Assembly (NCBI RefSeq): GCF_025399795.1
Contig: NZ_JAODTZ010000058.1
Location: 1 to 51,118, forward strand
Source: Streptomyces rhizosphaerihabitans
GTDB lineage: Bacteria; Actinomycetota; Actinomycetes; Streptomycetales; Streptomycetaceae
DNA: 51,118 bases
Direction: 5' to 3'
Positions 1-8,778 of this stretch are shown one piece after another. Each line of letters opens with the position of its first letter. Positions within the stretch are counted from its first letter, which is position 1. The notes beneath the pieces are model-generated. The model saw only the letters and a program-made list of their open reading frames with translations, was not told the DNA's origin and did no database searches. A program made the translations under genes and the position numbers.

Positions 1-204
1 GACACGCTGGATCTGAATCGTGTCCAGGCTGAGGCCGATACGCGCAACGTGGCTTCTGCCCGCGTGCTGGAGAAGCTCGGCTTCGTGCGTGAGGGGACGT
101 TGCGGGAAGACTGCGTTGTCAACGGCGAGGTCTCTGACTCGTGGGTCTACGGGCTGCTCAGGCGGGAGTGGCGGCCGTCGTCCGAGCCGGCTCCCGCCCG
201 CTGA
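1..204 (+). CDS. GNAT-family N-acetyltransferase, C-terminal part
   Basis: The frame is open from the first base of the window and ends at TGA 202-204, so only the last 67 residues are present. The peptide contains EADTRNVASARVLEKLGFVREG followed by a tryptophan-rich end, here split as N-x-x-S-x-x-x-L-E-K-L-G-F. This is the acetyl-CoA-binding end of RimJ/RimL-type GNAT acetyltransferases, which acetylate protein N-termini or small molecules in the cytoplasm. The substrate cannot be told from this part. The start lies outside the window. Confidence 0.85.
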   Translation, partial: DTLDLNRVQAEADTRNVASARVLEKLGFVREGTLREDCVVNGEVSDSWVYGLLRREWRPSSEPAPAR

Positions 205-488
205 GTCCCATCGCCCGGCACCTGGTATCGACCAACCCCCGAACCACTGATCACTGCGCCTCATCCAAACTCAACGACGAACCGGGTAAAAGCTCACATC
301 TCGCCCTCTCAGAGCGCCGACTGCGAGGACCGCCCCTGCTCAAGCCCGAGCCGTACTGCGTTGGAGGGCACCGACGGCGAGCCGCGCACCGGCCGACGCA
401 CCGGCACCGAGCCGCCCGGCGAAATACGGTCAGCCGTGATGCGCGACGCCCTGATGCTTGCCCTCAGCCTGCGCTCGCACACCTCCCG

Positions 489-767
489 GAGAAGTTCGCG
501 GGCTCCACGGGGGCGTTCGCCCCGGCCTGCCCGATGACCGCTCTTGGAGCCGTCTTTGGCCGCGCGGCATTCTCCGGCGGCAGGGTGTCCTTCGGTGGCG
601 CAGCGTTCTCCGACGGCGCGGTGTTCTTCGTCCGCGGGACGTTCGCCGGCGGCGAGGTGTCGTTCGTCGACGCGACGGGTCCAGCTCCTGATGGGCTGCT
701 CGCTGCCTTCAACACTGCCTCTGGGACAGTTGTCCTTCCCCCCGCTTGGCAGCCCCTGAATCCGTAG
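489..767 (+). pseudogene. Remnant of a pentapeptide-like repeat protein (3' end)
   Basis: This frame encodes repeated units such as AAFSGGRVSFGGAAFS and GTFAGGEVSF, with Phe at regular five-residue spacing, and ends in a proline-rich tail at a TAG. That resembles the A-x-F-S-G-G repeats of Streptomyces pentapeptide-repeat proteins. About 90 residues remain. No start codon with a ribosome binding site precedes the repeats, and the upstream part of the frame (205-488) does not look coding. I read it as the truncated 3' end of a larger gene. Confidence 0.5.
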
Positions 768-884
768 GTGGAAAGGCGGAAACGGCCGTATTCCTGTGGT
801 GAGCGGCTGAGGCCGGTCTTGTCGGACCCGCGTGGCCCGTGTCCAACATCCGGGGTCAAGGCCCTCTCCGTCAGCCTCCTCCCA

Positions 885-1277
885 TCAGCCTGCGATCGCC
901 CGCAAGATCGGCTGGCCGAGTGCGCCGAGCCAGCCCGCGAGCGCTCCGAGCGGCCCGATCAGCCCGGTGCTGGCCGTGGCCAGCGCACCCGCCGAGGACA
1001 GCAGCCGGGTGATCCGGCCGAGCCGGCCCGCCACTGCCTCCCGGTCCGGCTCCGGCCGGGCGACCTCCTTGTCCAGCGAGTCCAGCTCGGCCCGCACCTC
1101 GGGCTCGATTGCCGGCGGTAGCGCCGTCTGCTCGATCGACGCCCTCAGTTCCCGGACCAGGCCGCGCACCTCCTGCCCGCCCGCCGTGAAGACGGCCGAC
1201 TGGCCCCCGTGAACGGTCTGGTTCCCGGCGACGTTGTTGACCACGCCGCCCTGCTGGTTGCCGATGTTGAAGGCCAT
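885..1277 (-). CDS. Small protein with N-terminal G/N/Q motif and hydrophobic C-terminus
   Basis: The product is 130 residues, unrecognised as a named family. The ATG at 1277 is preceded by GAGGAG. Residues 3-24 carry a Gly/Asn/Gln-rich stretch (FNIGNQQGGVVNNVAGNQ) that recurs in the FHA protein encoded just upstream. The middle (about 38-90) is charged and predicted helical (RELRASIEQT onward). The last 40 residues are Gly/Ala/Leu-rich and hydrophobic, possibly membrane-associating. The gene lies 14 bp downstream of the FHA gene, so the two are probably one operon. Function is unknown; a short motif shared by adjacent genes suggests the products assemble together (inference). Confidence 0.75.
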   Translation of the reverse strand: MAFNIGNQQGGVVNNVAGNQTVHGGQSAVFTAGGQEVRGLVRELRASIEQTALPPAIEPEVRAELDSLDKEVARPEPDREAVAGRLGRITRLLSSAGALATASTGLIGPLGALAGWLGALGQPILRAIAG

Positions 1278-1291
1278 GGCTCCCCATCTCC

Positions 1292-2233
1292 TCACCGCTG
1301 CCGCCAGGACGCCTGCCGCTCGGCATCCTCGAAGCGGCGGCGCCGGGACGTCGTCACGATGTGCAGAACGATCCCGATGACCGTCAGAGCCGTCCCGATA
1401 GCCGCCATCGCGAACCCGACCGCCCCTACCGGCACCCCGGCCACCTTCGGTCCGAGCAGCTCCGGGGAGGAGTCGAAGTTCGAACTCCCCGACGAAATAT
1501 CGTCGTTGGTCCTGGCAATGAATCGAATGATCATCCAGCCGTAGATCCCGCCCCCGACCAGAAAGAGCAGGAAGCCGAGCATGATCAGGTGTCGCGCCCT
1601 GGTACGGGTCGCGGCGATCTCCTTGAAAAAGCTCTCGCGCTGCGCCTGCTGAACGTAGTTGTACTGGTCCCCGGCGACGTTGCTCAGCCGGTCGGCCTGC
1701 TGCTCCCCGATGTCGAACCGCCGCTCGCCGCCGGGCGGCGTACGGTCAGCCTCGCGCGGTGCCGGGCGGCCCGGCGGGCCGGCGGGTGGCGGCCCTGCGG
1801 CGGGAGCGCCGTGAGGCGTGGGCCCGGGCTCAGGGGCGGGGCCCCAGCCCGGCATGGTGTCCGAGGTACCGCCGGCTCCGGGCTTCGGGGCCTGAACGGT
1901 CCGGTCGGCGGGGCGCAGCTCTTCGTAATGCACCTCTAAGGGCCCAAAATCCAGCACGTCGCCCGAGTGCAGCACCTGCTGCCCGAGCACCGGGTGACCG
2001 TTCAGCATGGTGCCGTTGGTGGAGGCGAGATCCTCGACGGTGGTCCGGCCCGAGGCCCGCCACACCACCGCGTGCCGTCGGCTGACGCCCGGATCGCCCA
2101 CCTGGATCTGGCAGTCGGAGTCCCGCCCGACCAGCATCGGCTGGTCGTCGAGGACGAAGACCCGGCCGCGCAGCCGGTCCGGGCGGTCGACCACGAGGTG
2201 CGGTAGGTCGCGCTCTCGCAGAGGCGGGTCCAT
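1292..2233 (-). CDS. FHA-domain membrane protein
   Basis: The product is 313 residues from the ATG at 2233, which has AGGAGGT just upstream; a longer frame to 2308 lacks such a site. An FHA domain fills residues about 10-110, with conserved GR, SRRH and TNGT motifs, so it should bind phosphothreonine peptides. A Pro-rich linker follows, then FDIGEQQADRLSNVAGDQ, which mirrors the N-terminal motif of the downstream small protein. Two hydrophobic segments (MLGFLLFLVGGGIYGW and GAVGFAMAAIGTALTVIG) follow and would anchor it in the membrane. It probably relays Ser/Thr kinase signals. The pairing through the shared motif is inferred from sequence alone. Confidence 0.85.
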   Translation of the reverse strand: MDPPLRERDLPHLVVDRPDRLRGRVFVLDDQPMLVGRDSDCQIQVGDPGVSRRHAVVWRASGRTTVEDLASTNGTMLNGHPVLGQQVLHSGDVLDFGPLEVHYEELRPADRTVQAPKPGAGGTSDTMPGWGPAPEPGPTPHGAPAAGPPPAGPPGRPAPREADRTPPGGERRFDIGEQQADRLSNVAGDQYNYVQQAQRESFFKEIAATRTRARHLIMLGFLLFLVGGGIYGWMIIRFIARTNDDISSGSSNFDSSPELLGPKVAGVPVGAVGFAMAAIGTALTVIGIVLHIVTTSRRRRFEDAERQASWRQR

Positions 2234-2341
2234 GGCACGACCTCCTGCCTTGGCGAAGCATCCGGCGTCGGGCGAAACGATTCGGTCGCCTGTTTTGGTG
2301 ATCCTCACCTTCTAGTAAAGGCCGATCGGCCCCGTCCTGCC

Positions 2342-2767
2342 ACAGCATCCCGGACGGCCGGAACTCGGCAGTGCGTTCGGCCGACCGGCGAGGCCGCCGA
2401 TGAAGCCGCCGCTGCCGCCCGCGCTGCTGCCGACGCCGCCGTCCGCGTCGTCCATGACGCTCTCGTCCGGTTTCGGCTCGGTAAGGTCCAGCAGATCCTC
2501 GACGAGCTCCTGGGCCGGGATCTGTCCCTCCTCGACGAGGCCGCCATCAACGAACTCCTGGACGACTTCACCACCGCAGACCTTCACGATGCCGATCTGC
2601 ACGCAACCGACCTGTCAGGAGTGCGCTGGTCGGAGCGAACCTGGTGGCCACTGACGATCGACGTCCAAAGCCTCAAGAACCAATCCCAGGAAACCCCTCC
2701 CGGAAGCGGCATCTACATCGTCCGCTCCGGGCATCCGCCCGTCCGCGACTTCGCCGACCAGACATGA
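2342..2767 (+). pseudogene. 3' fragment of a conserved Streptomyces hypothetical gene
   Basis: The frame ending at TGA 2765-2767 reads as a helical stretch (VQQILDELLGRDLSLLDE), then DLHDADLHATDLSGVRWSE, then PPGSGIYIVRSGHPPVRD. This looks genuinely coding and resembles the C-terminus of a common Streptomyces protein of unknown function. Upstream the frame runs back toward the FHA gene's promoter without a convincing start or ribosome binding site. The N-terminal part has probably been lost. Confidence 0.5.
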
Positions 2768-2874
2768 AACCGCCCCTCATCCCCCGGCCGCAGGCCGTGC
2801 ACGGCACTCGGGGACACCACCCCCGATCCGCACACCCGCCACCACGGTGATCCCGCTATGGGTCTATCCCGGTC

Positions 2875-3266
2875 TCATGCGGTATCCCGATGGGGGTGGC
2901 CTGACCGCGAAACAACGAGCTCAGGGGGAGCAAGTGCGGTTCGAGACTGCCGAAGCCAGCCGAAGGTCCGCTCGACGACCCAGCGCCGCGGGATCACCTT
3001 GAATCCTTTCACGGCCGGATCCCGGCGGACGGCTTCGACGTCGATGCCGAGGCGGGCGCCGTGATCGATGGCTTTGGTGCGGTATCCGGTGTCGGTCCAG
3101 GCCTTTCTGACCTGCTGGTTTGAGGTAGAGATCCAAGACAGCAGGTGGATGCCGCCGACGTTGTCGGAGACATTGGCGGCGGTGACCCGGACGGCGAGGA
3201 GCAGGCCGAGAGTGTCGACGCCGAGGTGACGCTTTCGGCCTGCGATCTTCTTCCCTGCGTCGATTC
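2875..3266 (-). pseudogene. IS5-family transposase fragment (C-terminal catalytic part)
   Basis: The peptide contains GKKIAGRKRHLGVDTLGLLL, then RVTAANVSDN, and ends near RRWVVERTFGWL. These are the DDE C-terminal motifs of IS5-type (IS4 superfamily) transposases. The N-terminal half is missing and is replaced directly by an IS630-family fragment in a different phase. A sequence GAGACCGGGATAGACC (on the minus strand, near 2859-2878) resembles an IS5-type terminal repeat. The element is dead. Confidence 0.7.
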
Positions 3267-3480
3267 CCTGCCCGGCGCTGGCGGGAACGTGCGGGGGATC
3301 ACCGGTCCGAGCTCGTCGGCGCAGACGACCGTCGCGCCTTCGGGCGGGCAGGTGTAGAGCTCGATGATCCTGGTCCTTTTCCCTCGAAGTCGGTGTCCTC
3401 GAGCGAGTCCAGGACCGGGTGCGGCGCCAGCGCACCCCCTCGGCCAGCAGGATCCTGCGGACCTGGGCAGGTCGACCGAA
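3267..3480 (-). pseudogene. IS630-family transposase fragment
   Basis: Reading three phases in turn on the minus strand gives VRRILLAEGVRWRRTRSWTR, then DTDFEGK, then TRIIELYTCPPEGATVVCAD followed by ELGPVIPRTFPPAPG. This is the middle of an IS630-family transposase, including the catalytic Asp region. At least two single-base losses (near 3377 and 3400) break the frame, and both ends are missing. It abuts the IS5 fragment at about 3267. Confidence 0.65.
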
Positions 3481-3616
3481 GGTCGCGGCCCTGGCCTCCA
3501 CTGAACCGGGCCGCGTTTCCCTGCTTGCCATAGGCGATCACGCCGCCGTACATTCCCTGCACCCGGCTTGTCCGGCCGCTTCGTCTATCCCCTTTGAGCA
3601 CATGAGGAGCGCCCGT

Positions 3617-4258
3617 ATGACGGGTGTACTGGCGGTCGCAGGCGGCACCGCATCCGGCAAGTCCACCCTTGCCGAAGCCCTGTCGCTGCAGTGCCCCGAG
3701 AGCGTGGCGCTGGTCCATCTGGACGACTACTACGTGCCCGCGCACGACCCCCTGAGGGGTGTGTGGACGGTCAGTGCCGACGAGCACGCCGTCCTCGACT
3801 GGAACCATCCGGGGTCGATCGACGAGACAGCGGTGGCACACGCCATCGACGCGGCGCTGCTGCGCCCCGGCGTGCTGCTGGTGGTGGTCGAGGGCCTGTT
3901 CGCGCTGTCACTGCCGTCCGTGGTCCGGCGGGCGGCGTGGCGGGTGTACGTCGACACCCCCGACGACATACGCCTGGCCCGCAAGATCCTCCGGAAGATC
4001 GAGGTGCAGCGGCAGGACCCCCGACTGTCCCTGCGCAACTATCTGCAGACCGGCAGGGACCGCCACGCAGCCCACGTCGCGCCCTCCCGGGCAGCGGCCG
4101 ATCTGGTCGTGGACGGGACCGCGAGCGAGGCGGAGATGCTGGCGGCCGTCATACCGCTGATCGGGCCGGCCCTCGCGCCGCCGCCCGCGGCGCCCTCGCG
4201 GGCACGGGGGGTGTGCGGTGTGACCCGTGCCCCCGGGGTCCCGGCGTTCGCGCTGTGA
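3617..4258 (+). CDS. Uridine kinase-like P-loop phosphotransferase
   Basis: The product is 213 residues. I chose the ATG at 3617 because GAGGAGC lies six bases upstream. The N-terminus holds a Walker A motif, GGTASGKST (residues 9-17), followed by LVHLDDYYVP, the substrate Asp/Tyr segment typical of uridine/cytidine kinases and phosphoribulokinase-like enzymes. VVVEGLFAL and a basic RLARKILRKIEVQR segment fit the lid and Walker B positions. It would phosphorylate a nucleoside or similar small molecule with ATP. The C-terminal 25 residues are low-complexity. It appears monocistronic, followed by a hairpin at 4264-4281. Confidence 0.8.
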   Translation: MTGVLAVAGGTASGKSTLAEALSLQCPESVALVHLDDYYVPAHDPLRGVWTVSADEHAVLDWNHPGSIDETAVAHAIDAALLRPGVLLVVVEGLFALSLPSVVRRAAWRVYVDTPDDIRLARKILRKIEVQRQDPRLSLRNYLQTGRDRHAAHVAPSRAAADLVVDGTASEAEMLAAVIPLIGPALAPPPAAPSRARGVCGVTRAPGVPAFAL

Positions 4259-4263
4259 CGTGC

Positions 4264-4281
4264 CCGGGGCACCGGCCCCGG
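4264..4281 (+). terminator. Probable terminator of the uridine kinase-like gene
   Basis: A 7-bp GC stem, CCGGGGC / GCCCCGG, encloses the loop ACCG six bases after the stop codon. There is no T-run, as is usual in Streptomyces. Confidence 0.55.
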
Positions 4282-4392
4282 CGAGGGACACCGCGTGATC
4301 ACGCTTCCGGCAACACAGTCCAACCCCCGGCGGGCTCTCAGGCGAATCACGACCGATCCAGTTCACCTGCAGCCAGGCGAACTGCAGGGGGC

Positions 4393-4536
4393 GTGCTGAA
4401 GATCCTCCCCGTCCTCCTTGTCGTCGTGCTTTCCGCACCGGCATGGCTGACCTGGCCTTTCCTGTCAGAACGGCGCCAACAGGCCGTCCTCGACATGGTC
4501 AGAACACTGGCTGACTGGACCCGGAGCACCAGGTAA
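4393..4536 (+). CDS. Small single-pass membrane protein
   Basis: This 47-residue frame starts at GTG 4393, after the G-rich sequence AGGGGG. Residues 3-25 (KILPVLLVVVLSAPAWLTWP) form one hydrophobic segment, followed by a charged helix (SERRQQAVLDMVRTLADWTR). A strong hairpin begins six bases after the stop, which supports a real transcript. Small Streptomyces membrane proteins of this shape are common, and no function is known to me. Confidence 0.45.
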   Translation: MLKILPVLLVVVLSAPAWLTWPFLSERRQQAVLDMVRTLADWTRSTR

Positions 4537-4542
4537 CGTCCC

Positions 4543-4579
4543 GAGGGCCCGCTCTGTCTTGTCGGCAACGCGGGCCCTC
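4543..4579 (+). terminator. Strong hairpin terminator
   Basis: A perfect 10-bp stem, GAGGGCCCGC (4543-4552) with GCGGGCCCTC (4570-4579), is separated by a 17-base loop. It lies directly after the small membrane-protein frame and before convergent remains of a minus-strand gene, so it may act in both directions. Confidence 0.65.
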
Positions 4580-4639
4580 CCCCATTACGGCGTCAGTCAA
4601 CCAGGCACGTCGATCCGGCGGTCTGCCACCGAACCCCAC

Positions 4640-5706
4640 TCACCCGGGAGACCGGACCGTGAGATCCACGATCTTCGCGTCGTCGGGGAGGTCCAGGCGC
4701 TGTCTGCGGGGGCGTGGGAGCAGCAGGTCGCGGCCTCCGGGCAGCAGGCCCTTGGTGCGCAGTGTCTGGGCGCGGCTGCGACACCAGGTGGAGCAGAACT
4801 CCCGGGGACAGCGGGCGGAGTCGGGGCAGGGCTGCGTGCACACCGTGCAGTGGCCCAGGGTGGTGACGGGGGCCAGGCGCCGCAGCAGCAGCCGGACCTG
4901 GCCTTTCTCCTCCGGCTTGTACGGTTCGGCGTCGGCCGTGCAGCCCTCGATGAGTTCGGTGAAGGCGGCAAGGTCGCGGCGGCAGGCGCCGAGGAGTTCC
5001 AGGTACTCCTCTCACCGGCCAGGCGGCGAGTGTGCCGGAACGCGTCAGGTACAGGCCGACGGTGTCGATCCGGTACTGGTCGGCGGTGTCGAGGAGCAGG
5101 TAGCCGGGCTTCGGCCTGGCGGAGCGTGCGGGGGTGGCGGGTGCTCTTGAAGTCCAGGAGCAGCCCGTCGACGGCGAGGTCGGCGTCCGCGCTGATCCTG
5201 CGGGTGGGGAAGGTGGGTCCTGGCGTGCAATCCTCGGGTCGGGTGCGGGCCCGTAGGGCGTCCAGCGGGCTGTTGGCGGCCTTGTAGAGCTGGGTGACGA
5301 CGTCGGCCACCATGTCCGCGTTCGGGGAGCTGGAGCAGCCGCTCCAGGGTGAAGGCAGCGGGGTCCTCGTGGGCGGTGAGGGACAGCGGGGTGCAGGAGA
5401 AGCGCCGATCGGGGTGCGGTAGTTGACCTGGTACCAGGCTGTGGCGATCAACAGGCGGGCCAGGTCCTCCTCCTTGTCGTGGGCCCGGTCCATGGGCAGA
5501 GCCCGGTCATCGAGCTGCAGGCCGAGCACGGTTTCCTCCAGGCGCGCGAGGAGTTCCTCGCCGACGCGCCGCATCCGCCGGCCGGCTTGGGAGTCGTAGG
5601 TGCCGGTGAGGGTGATGCCGTCGCGCGTGGCGGGGTCTACGGGCTCGGCGGTGGTGAACGCCAGACGCAGCCGGTAGTCGATCGCAGTGCCCACGTCCTG
5701 GACGGA
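4640..5706 (-). pseudogene. Frameshifted hypothetical gene with a C-terminal cysteine cluster
   Basis: Successive frames on the minus strand join into one protein. They read DVGTAIDYRLRLAFTTAEPV, then DKEEDLARLLIATAWYQVNY, DADLAVDGLLLDFKST and YLLLDTADQYRIDTVGLYLT, then a C-terminal stretch rich in Cys (CTVCTQPCPDSARCPREFCS) that could bind zinc, and finally DDAKIVDLTV before the stop. Several frameshifts interrupt it. The true 5' end is lost at about 5706, where an IS701 fragment begins on the other strand. I do not recognise a named function. Confidence 0.6.
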
Positions 5707-6003
5707 TGACCGCGAGCGATGCCGACGGGCAGGCATCGACGACAGTGTCGCCTTCGAGACGAAGGTGGCAATGGCCAAGGCGATGGTCGGCCGGGCCATC
5801 GCCGAGAAGATCCCGTTCGGCTGGGTGACGGCGGACGCCGCCTATGGCTTCAGCAAGAGCTGGCGGTTCGAGCTGGAACAGGCGGACATCTTCCACGTCA
5901 TGGCCACCACCCGGCACGACACGGTCGTCACCCGCTGGTCCATCGACCACCCCGTCCACGACCTGTTCCCCGGCCCACAGCCCAACTTCTGGGCGGGGCG
6001 GAC
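5707..6003 (+). pseudogene. IS701-family transposase fragment (DDE_5 core)
   Basis: The frame encodes AMAKAMVGRAIAEKIPFGWV, then TADAAYGFSKSWRFELEQAD and HVMATTRHDTVVTRW. These match the central catalytic part of IS701-type transposases, where T-x-D-x-x-Y-G carries a catalytic Asp. Both ends are missing. Its left edge coincides with the truncation of the hypothetical gene at 5706, and its right edge with another gene remnant near 6003. Confidence 0.7.
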
Positions 6004-6024
6004 GAGGGGTGTTTCGAGCCGGGT

Positions 6025-6200
6025 TCACAGCAGATCGCTCGTGTCGTACAGGCGTGCGTACCACCAGGCGCCCCTGCGCCAGGGCTCGCGGTGTGCGAAC
6101 ACGTCTGGCAGGGTCCTGCGCAGCAGTTCCCGGTCGATTCCGCGAGCAGGAACTCCAGGTCGCGCCGGGCGTACGGGGGAGCAGGGGGAAGCATCCCGGC
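6025..6200 (-). pseudogene. 3' remnant of an unidentified gene
   Basis: With one frame correction near 6145 the minus strand reads YARRDLEFLLAE, then RELLRRTLPDVFAHREPWRR, then GAWWYARLYDTSDLL before a TGA. The composition is clearly protein-like. It is the C-terminus of a gene whose remainder is absent, and I do not recognise the family. Confidence 0.45.
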
Positions 6201-6698
6201 GAGGATCTACCCGTTGCACCCCAAGCCGGGCCTCATGGCCTCAAAAGATGTCCACGCACAGGCTCTCGGCCGACGGGCCGCAGCACCCACCGGCCAGGAG
6301 GCCGCCTCCTGTCGGTCCTGAGCTCACAGAACCTGGTCAGATGAACACGTCGAGGCCCAGTATCGGCTGAGACGGCAGGAAAAAAAGTCCGAACGTACGC
6401 CGACGGCGCAGGCGATGACGACCGCACGGTTGCGGGCCAGGGCGGTGCCGTTCAGGGGATCTGTCCGGTTTGGTCAGCGACTCCACACCAACCAGGACCG
6501 TGGGCGTCTCCATTCCCGGCGCGGATCAAGGAGCGAGCGACCGGTTGGGCAGAGATGGGAGGCGCTGGGTGGTGCGTCGGATGAGCGCGATGCCTGGCGC
6601 AGCGAGGTCCGCCGGCGAGGGGCTCGGTTGCCAAGACGAGCCGTATTGGGCACTATCCACGTCATGACTACACGAAAGGGCAGCCGACCCTCCGGCTG
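6201..6698. other. Region without an identifiable gene
   Basis: About 500 bases between IS debris and the next gene. Open frames exist on both strands but none shows a recognisable domain or a convincing ribosome binding site. The promoter of the gene starting near 6699 should lie in the last part. Confidence 0.4.
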
Positions 6699-8222
6699 TT
6701 GACCGGCTCGTGGTGGGTGCGCAACGGCGATGCCGTCGGCGAGAGTCCCACCCTTTTCGACCATGCACGGACCCTCCGTGGTCGCTACGGTCCCGGTCCG
6801 TGGCCCGGGTTTGGCGATCCGCTTCCCGATGCACGCCCGGACAGCACTCGCCTCGTCTTCGTCGGCGGCGGTGAAGACGCTCTGGTACGACGTACCCCGG
6901 ACGGCGACGGTGTCGTTCCTCCCACCGGCGTCGAACTCGCCAACCACATCGAACACCTGCTGCTGGCATTGGCGCCCAGCCTCAGCGGCGACAAGCTCAG
7001 GGGCCTCCACGACCTCCTCGCTACTTGCTCGCCGATCGAGGTCGCTGACGAGCTCAGCGCCGAGGTCCACCGCCGCGGTCTGCCGTCCGACGGCCTGCGC
7101 CGACTAGGCCGGCAGTTGGCAGAGCACGGTACCCACCGAGCCCCGGTCAAGATCGGTCTGGTGCTCCTGGGCCTGGGCGGGGACATCCGCGACCGAGAAC
7201 TGCTGCTCCTGCTCGGCACCCTGGATGAGCTCACCCTCTACGCAGCCGTCGCACTCCACCGTTCCCAGCCCGACGGAGACCTGGCCGTCCATGCCCTCGC
7301 TCAAGAGGTCGCGGGATGGGGACGCATCCAGGCGGTCCGAACGCTGCGCCACACCACCGATCCCTGTATCAGGGCGTGGCTGCTGCGCGAGGGCTTCCGC
7401 AACACCATCATGGACGAGTACCTAGCCCACCTCGCCGCGACCACCGGCGACCTGTACAGCGCACTGAGTCACCCCCACGTCGACACTCCGCTCCTGAACG
7501 GCGGCGGGGGCATCCTGGCCGCAATGGCCGACGGCCAGGGAGGTCCCGCACCCGGCCTGGCCGACTACTCGCACGCCGTACCCGTGCTGCACCGCTACGC
7601 CGACTTGGTCCAGGCCCGGACGCCCACCATCGCCATGCTTCTCGACCTGATCAGTATCACCATGTTCTTCCGCCACCCGCCCCAGGAACTGCCCTGGACA
7701 GCCGCCGACATCGAGTACCTGACAGCACGCTACGAGGGCCTGCTCCAAGAACCCCGGTGGCCTGCGCTTGTCTTGGACCACCTCGCCGACCCCCGGCGCC
7801 CTGACTTCCACCTCGCTCTGCGACCTGCCGAAGTCCTGCACCTGAGCCCGACGGCCCAACTCTTGGCACGTCTGGAAACCGGACCGTCCCTGCTCGACCC
7901 GACCTGGGTCCATGCGCTGCGCAACAGCGACCGCCAGCACGCCGCACACATCCTCGACCTGGCCGAACGACGCCTTGCCACTACCCCCCGCCCCGAACGC
8001 GACCACGCTCTACTGCTGTTTGCACATTTCCTGCGACGCCATCCTGAACACGGCTGGCCCCTGCTGCGGTCCGCACTCACCAGCAGTACGCCCGAAGCGC
8101 GCCGCACCGCGTTGACCACCCTCGCCGGATGGCCCGCCGACACCCTCACGCAGGAGGCCGCCGACCACCTGCGCACCACCCAGACACCTCAGCCGGACAA
8201 TCCCCAGGAGACACGCCCGTGA
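6699..8222 (+). CDS. Helical-repeat protein of the 'limonene hydroxylase' annotation family
   Basis: The product is about 507 residues. The N-terminus GSWWVRNGDAVGES, the middle VKIGLVLLGLGGDIRDRELL and WLLREGFRNTIMDEYLAHLA match a Streptomyces family often labelled limonene hydroxylase. It shows no heme, flavin or other oxygenase motif. Instead it looks like stacked alpha-helical (HEAT-like) repeats, so the enzyme name is probably a misannotation. The start is unsure: TTG 6699 lacks a good ribosome binding site, and the frame stays open upstream. The final TGA overlaps a GTG that opens a short downstream frame. Confidence 0.7.
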   Translation: MTGSWWVRNGDAVGESPTLFDHARTLRGRYGPGPWPGFGDPLPDARPDSTRLVFVGGGEDALVRRTPDGDGVVPPTGVELANHIEHLLLALAPSLSGDKLRGLHDLLATCSPIEVADELSAEVHRRGLPSDGLRRLGRQLAEHGTHRAPVKIGLVLLGLGGDIRDRELLLLLGTLDELTLYAAVALHRSQPDGDLAVHALAQEVAGWGRIQAVRTLRHTTDPCIRAWLLREGFRNTIMDEYLAHLAATTGDLYSALSHPHVDTPLLNGGGGILAAMADGQGGPAPGLADYSHAVPVLHRYADLVQARTPTIAMLLDLISITMFFRHPPQELPWTAADIEYLTARYEGLLQEPRWPALVLDHLADPRRPDFHLALRPAEVLHLSPTAQLLARLETGPSLLDPTWVHALRNSDRQHAAHILDLAERRLATTPRPERDHALLLFAHFLRRHPEHGWPLLRSALTSSTPEARRTALTTLAGWPADTLTQEAADHLRTTQTPQPDNPQETRP

Positions 8223-8347
8223 CCGCAACTCCCCACCGCCTTGAGCCGTACGCCCAACTGCCCGACCGCTACAGCTCTGCAACGAGGTCATCCCAGGAGA
8301 CAGGCAAGGTCAAGAAGTCAGGCGTGAGAGTGGAGCCGATCCGCTAG
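8219..8347 (+). CDS. Short coupled frame, possibly the head of a truncated gene
   Basis: GTG 8219 overlaps the stop of the helical-repeat gene (GTGA), a layout that usually means translational coupling. The frame gives TPHRLEPYAQLPDRYSSA and stops after 42 residues at TAG 8345-8347, with a charged tail. It may be the 5' remnant of a second gene in the operon. No family is recognised. Confidence 0.3.
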   Translation: MTATPHRLEPYAQLPDRYSSATRSSQETGKVKKSGVRVEPIR

Positions 8348-8778
8348 CCCTCATCGGAACCCACGATGCGGATCAATCCAGGTTCTGCATGCATCGAGTC
8401 GAATTCGAAGCCTTCCGTGCTGGCCACGGGGCTGCGGAGCCAGAGCGCGAGGTGGTACGCCACTCGGCAACGGGAAATGCAACGCGGCCTGGAGCAGGTT
8501 GTGCGGGCGGGCGATGCTGTCCCTTCTTGGATGATCTGGCCCGAAGCAGTGCTCGTGACCTGCGGTGACCAGGTCAGCTGAGACAAGCAGTGGCTCGGAA
8601 TCTCAACTGATCCGGTGCGTGAGGATGCTGTACGCCGTCTCAGCCGATCTGGTCTGTTGGTGCCGGGGAGCAGTCTCCCGTTTTCCTACGCTGAGAGGCG
8701 TGCGTGGTCTGTGGGGTTCAGGGTGTTCGCAATCGGCAGGCCCGTACCCTTCCCCTCGACTGGGTGACCTTCGGGGCG
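8348..8778. other. Region without a supported gene
   Basis: About 430 bases between the stop at 8347 and the end of the amidohydrolase gene. Short frames on both strands show no domain and no good ribosome binding site. Confidence 0.4.

Noticed and set aside
3299..3841. 180-codon minus-strand frame
   Set aside because: It is the antisense of the uridine kinase-like gene plus frameshifted IS630 sequence; no domain or ribosome binding site.
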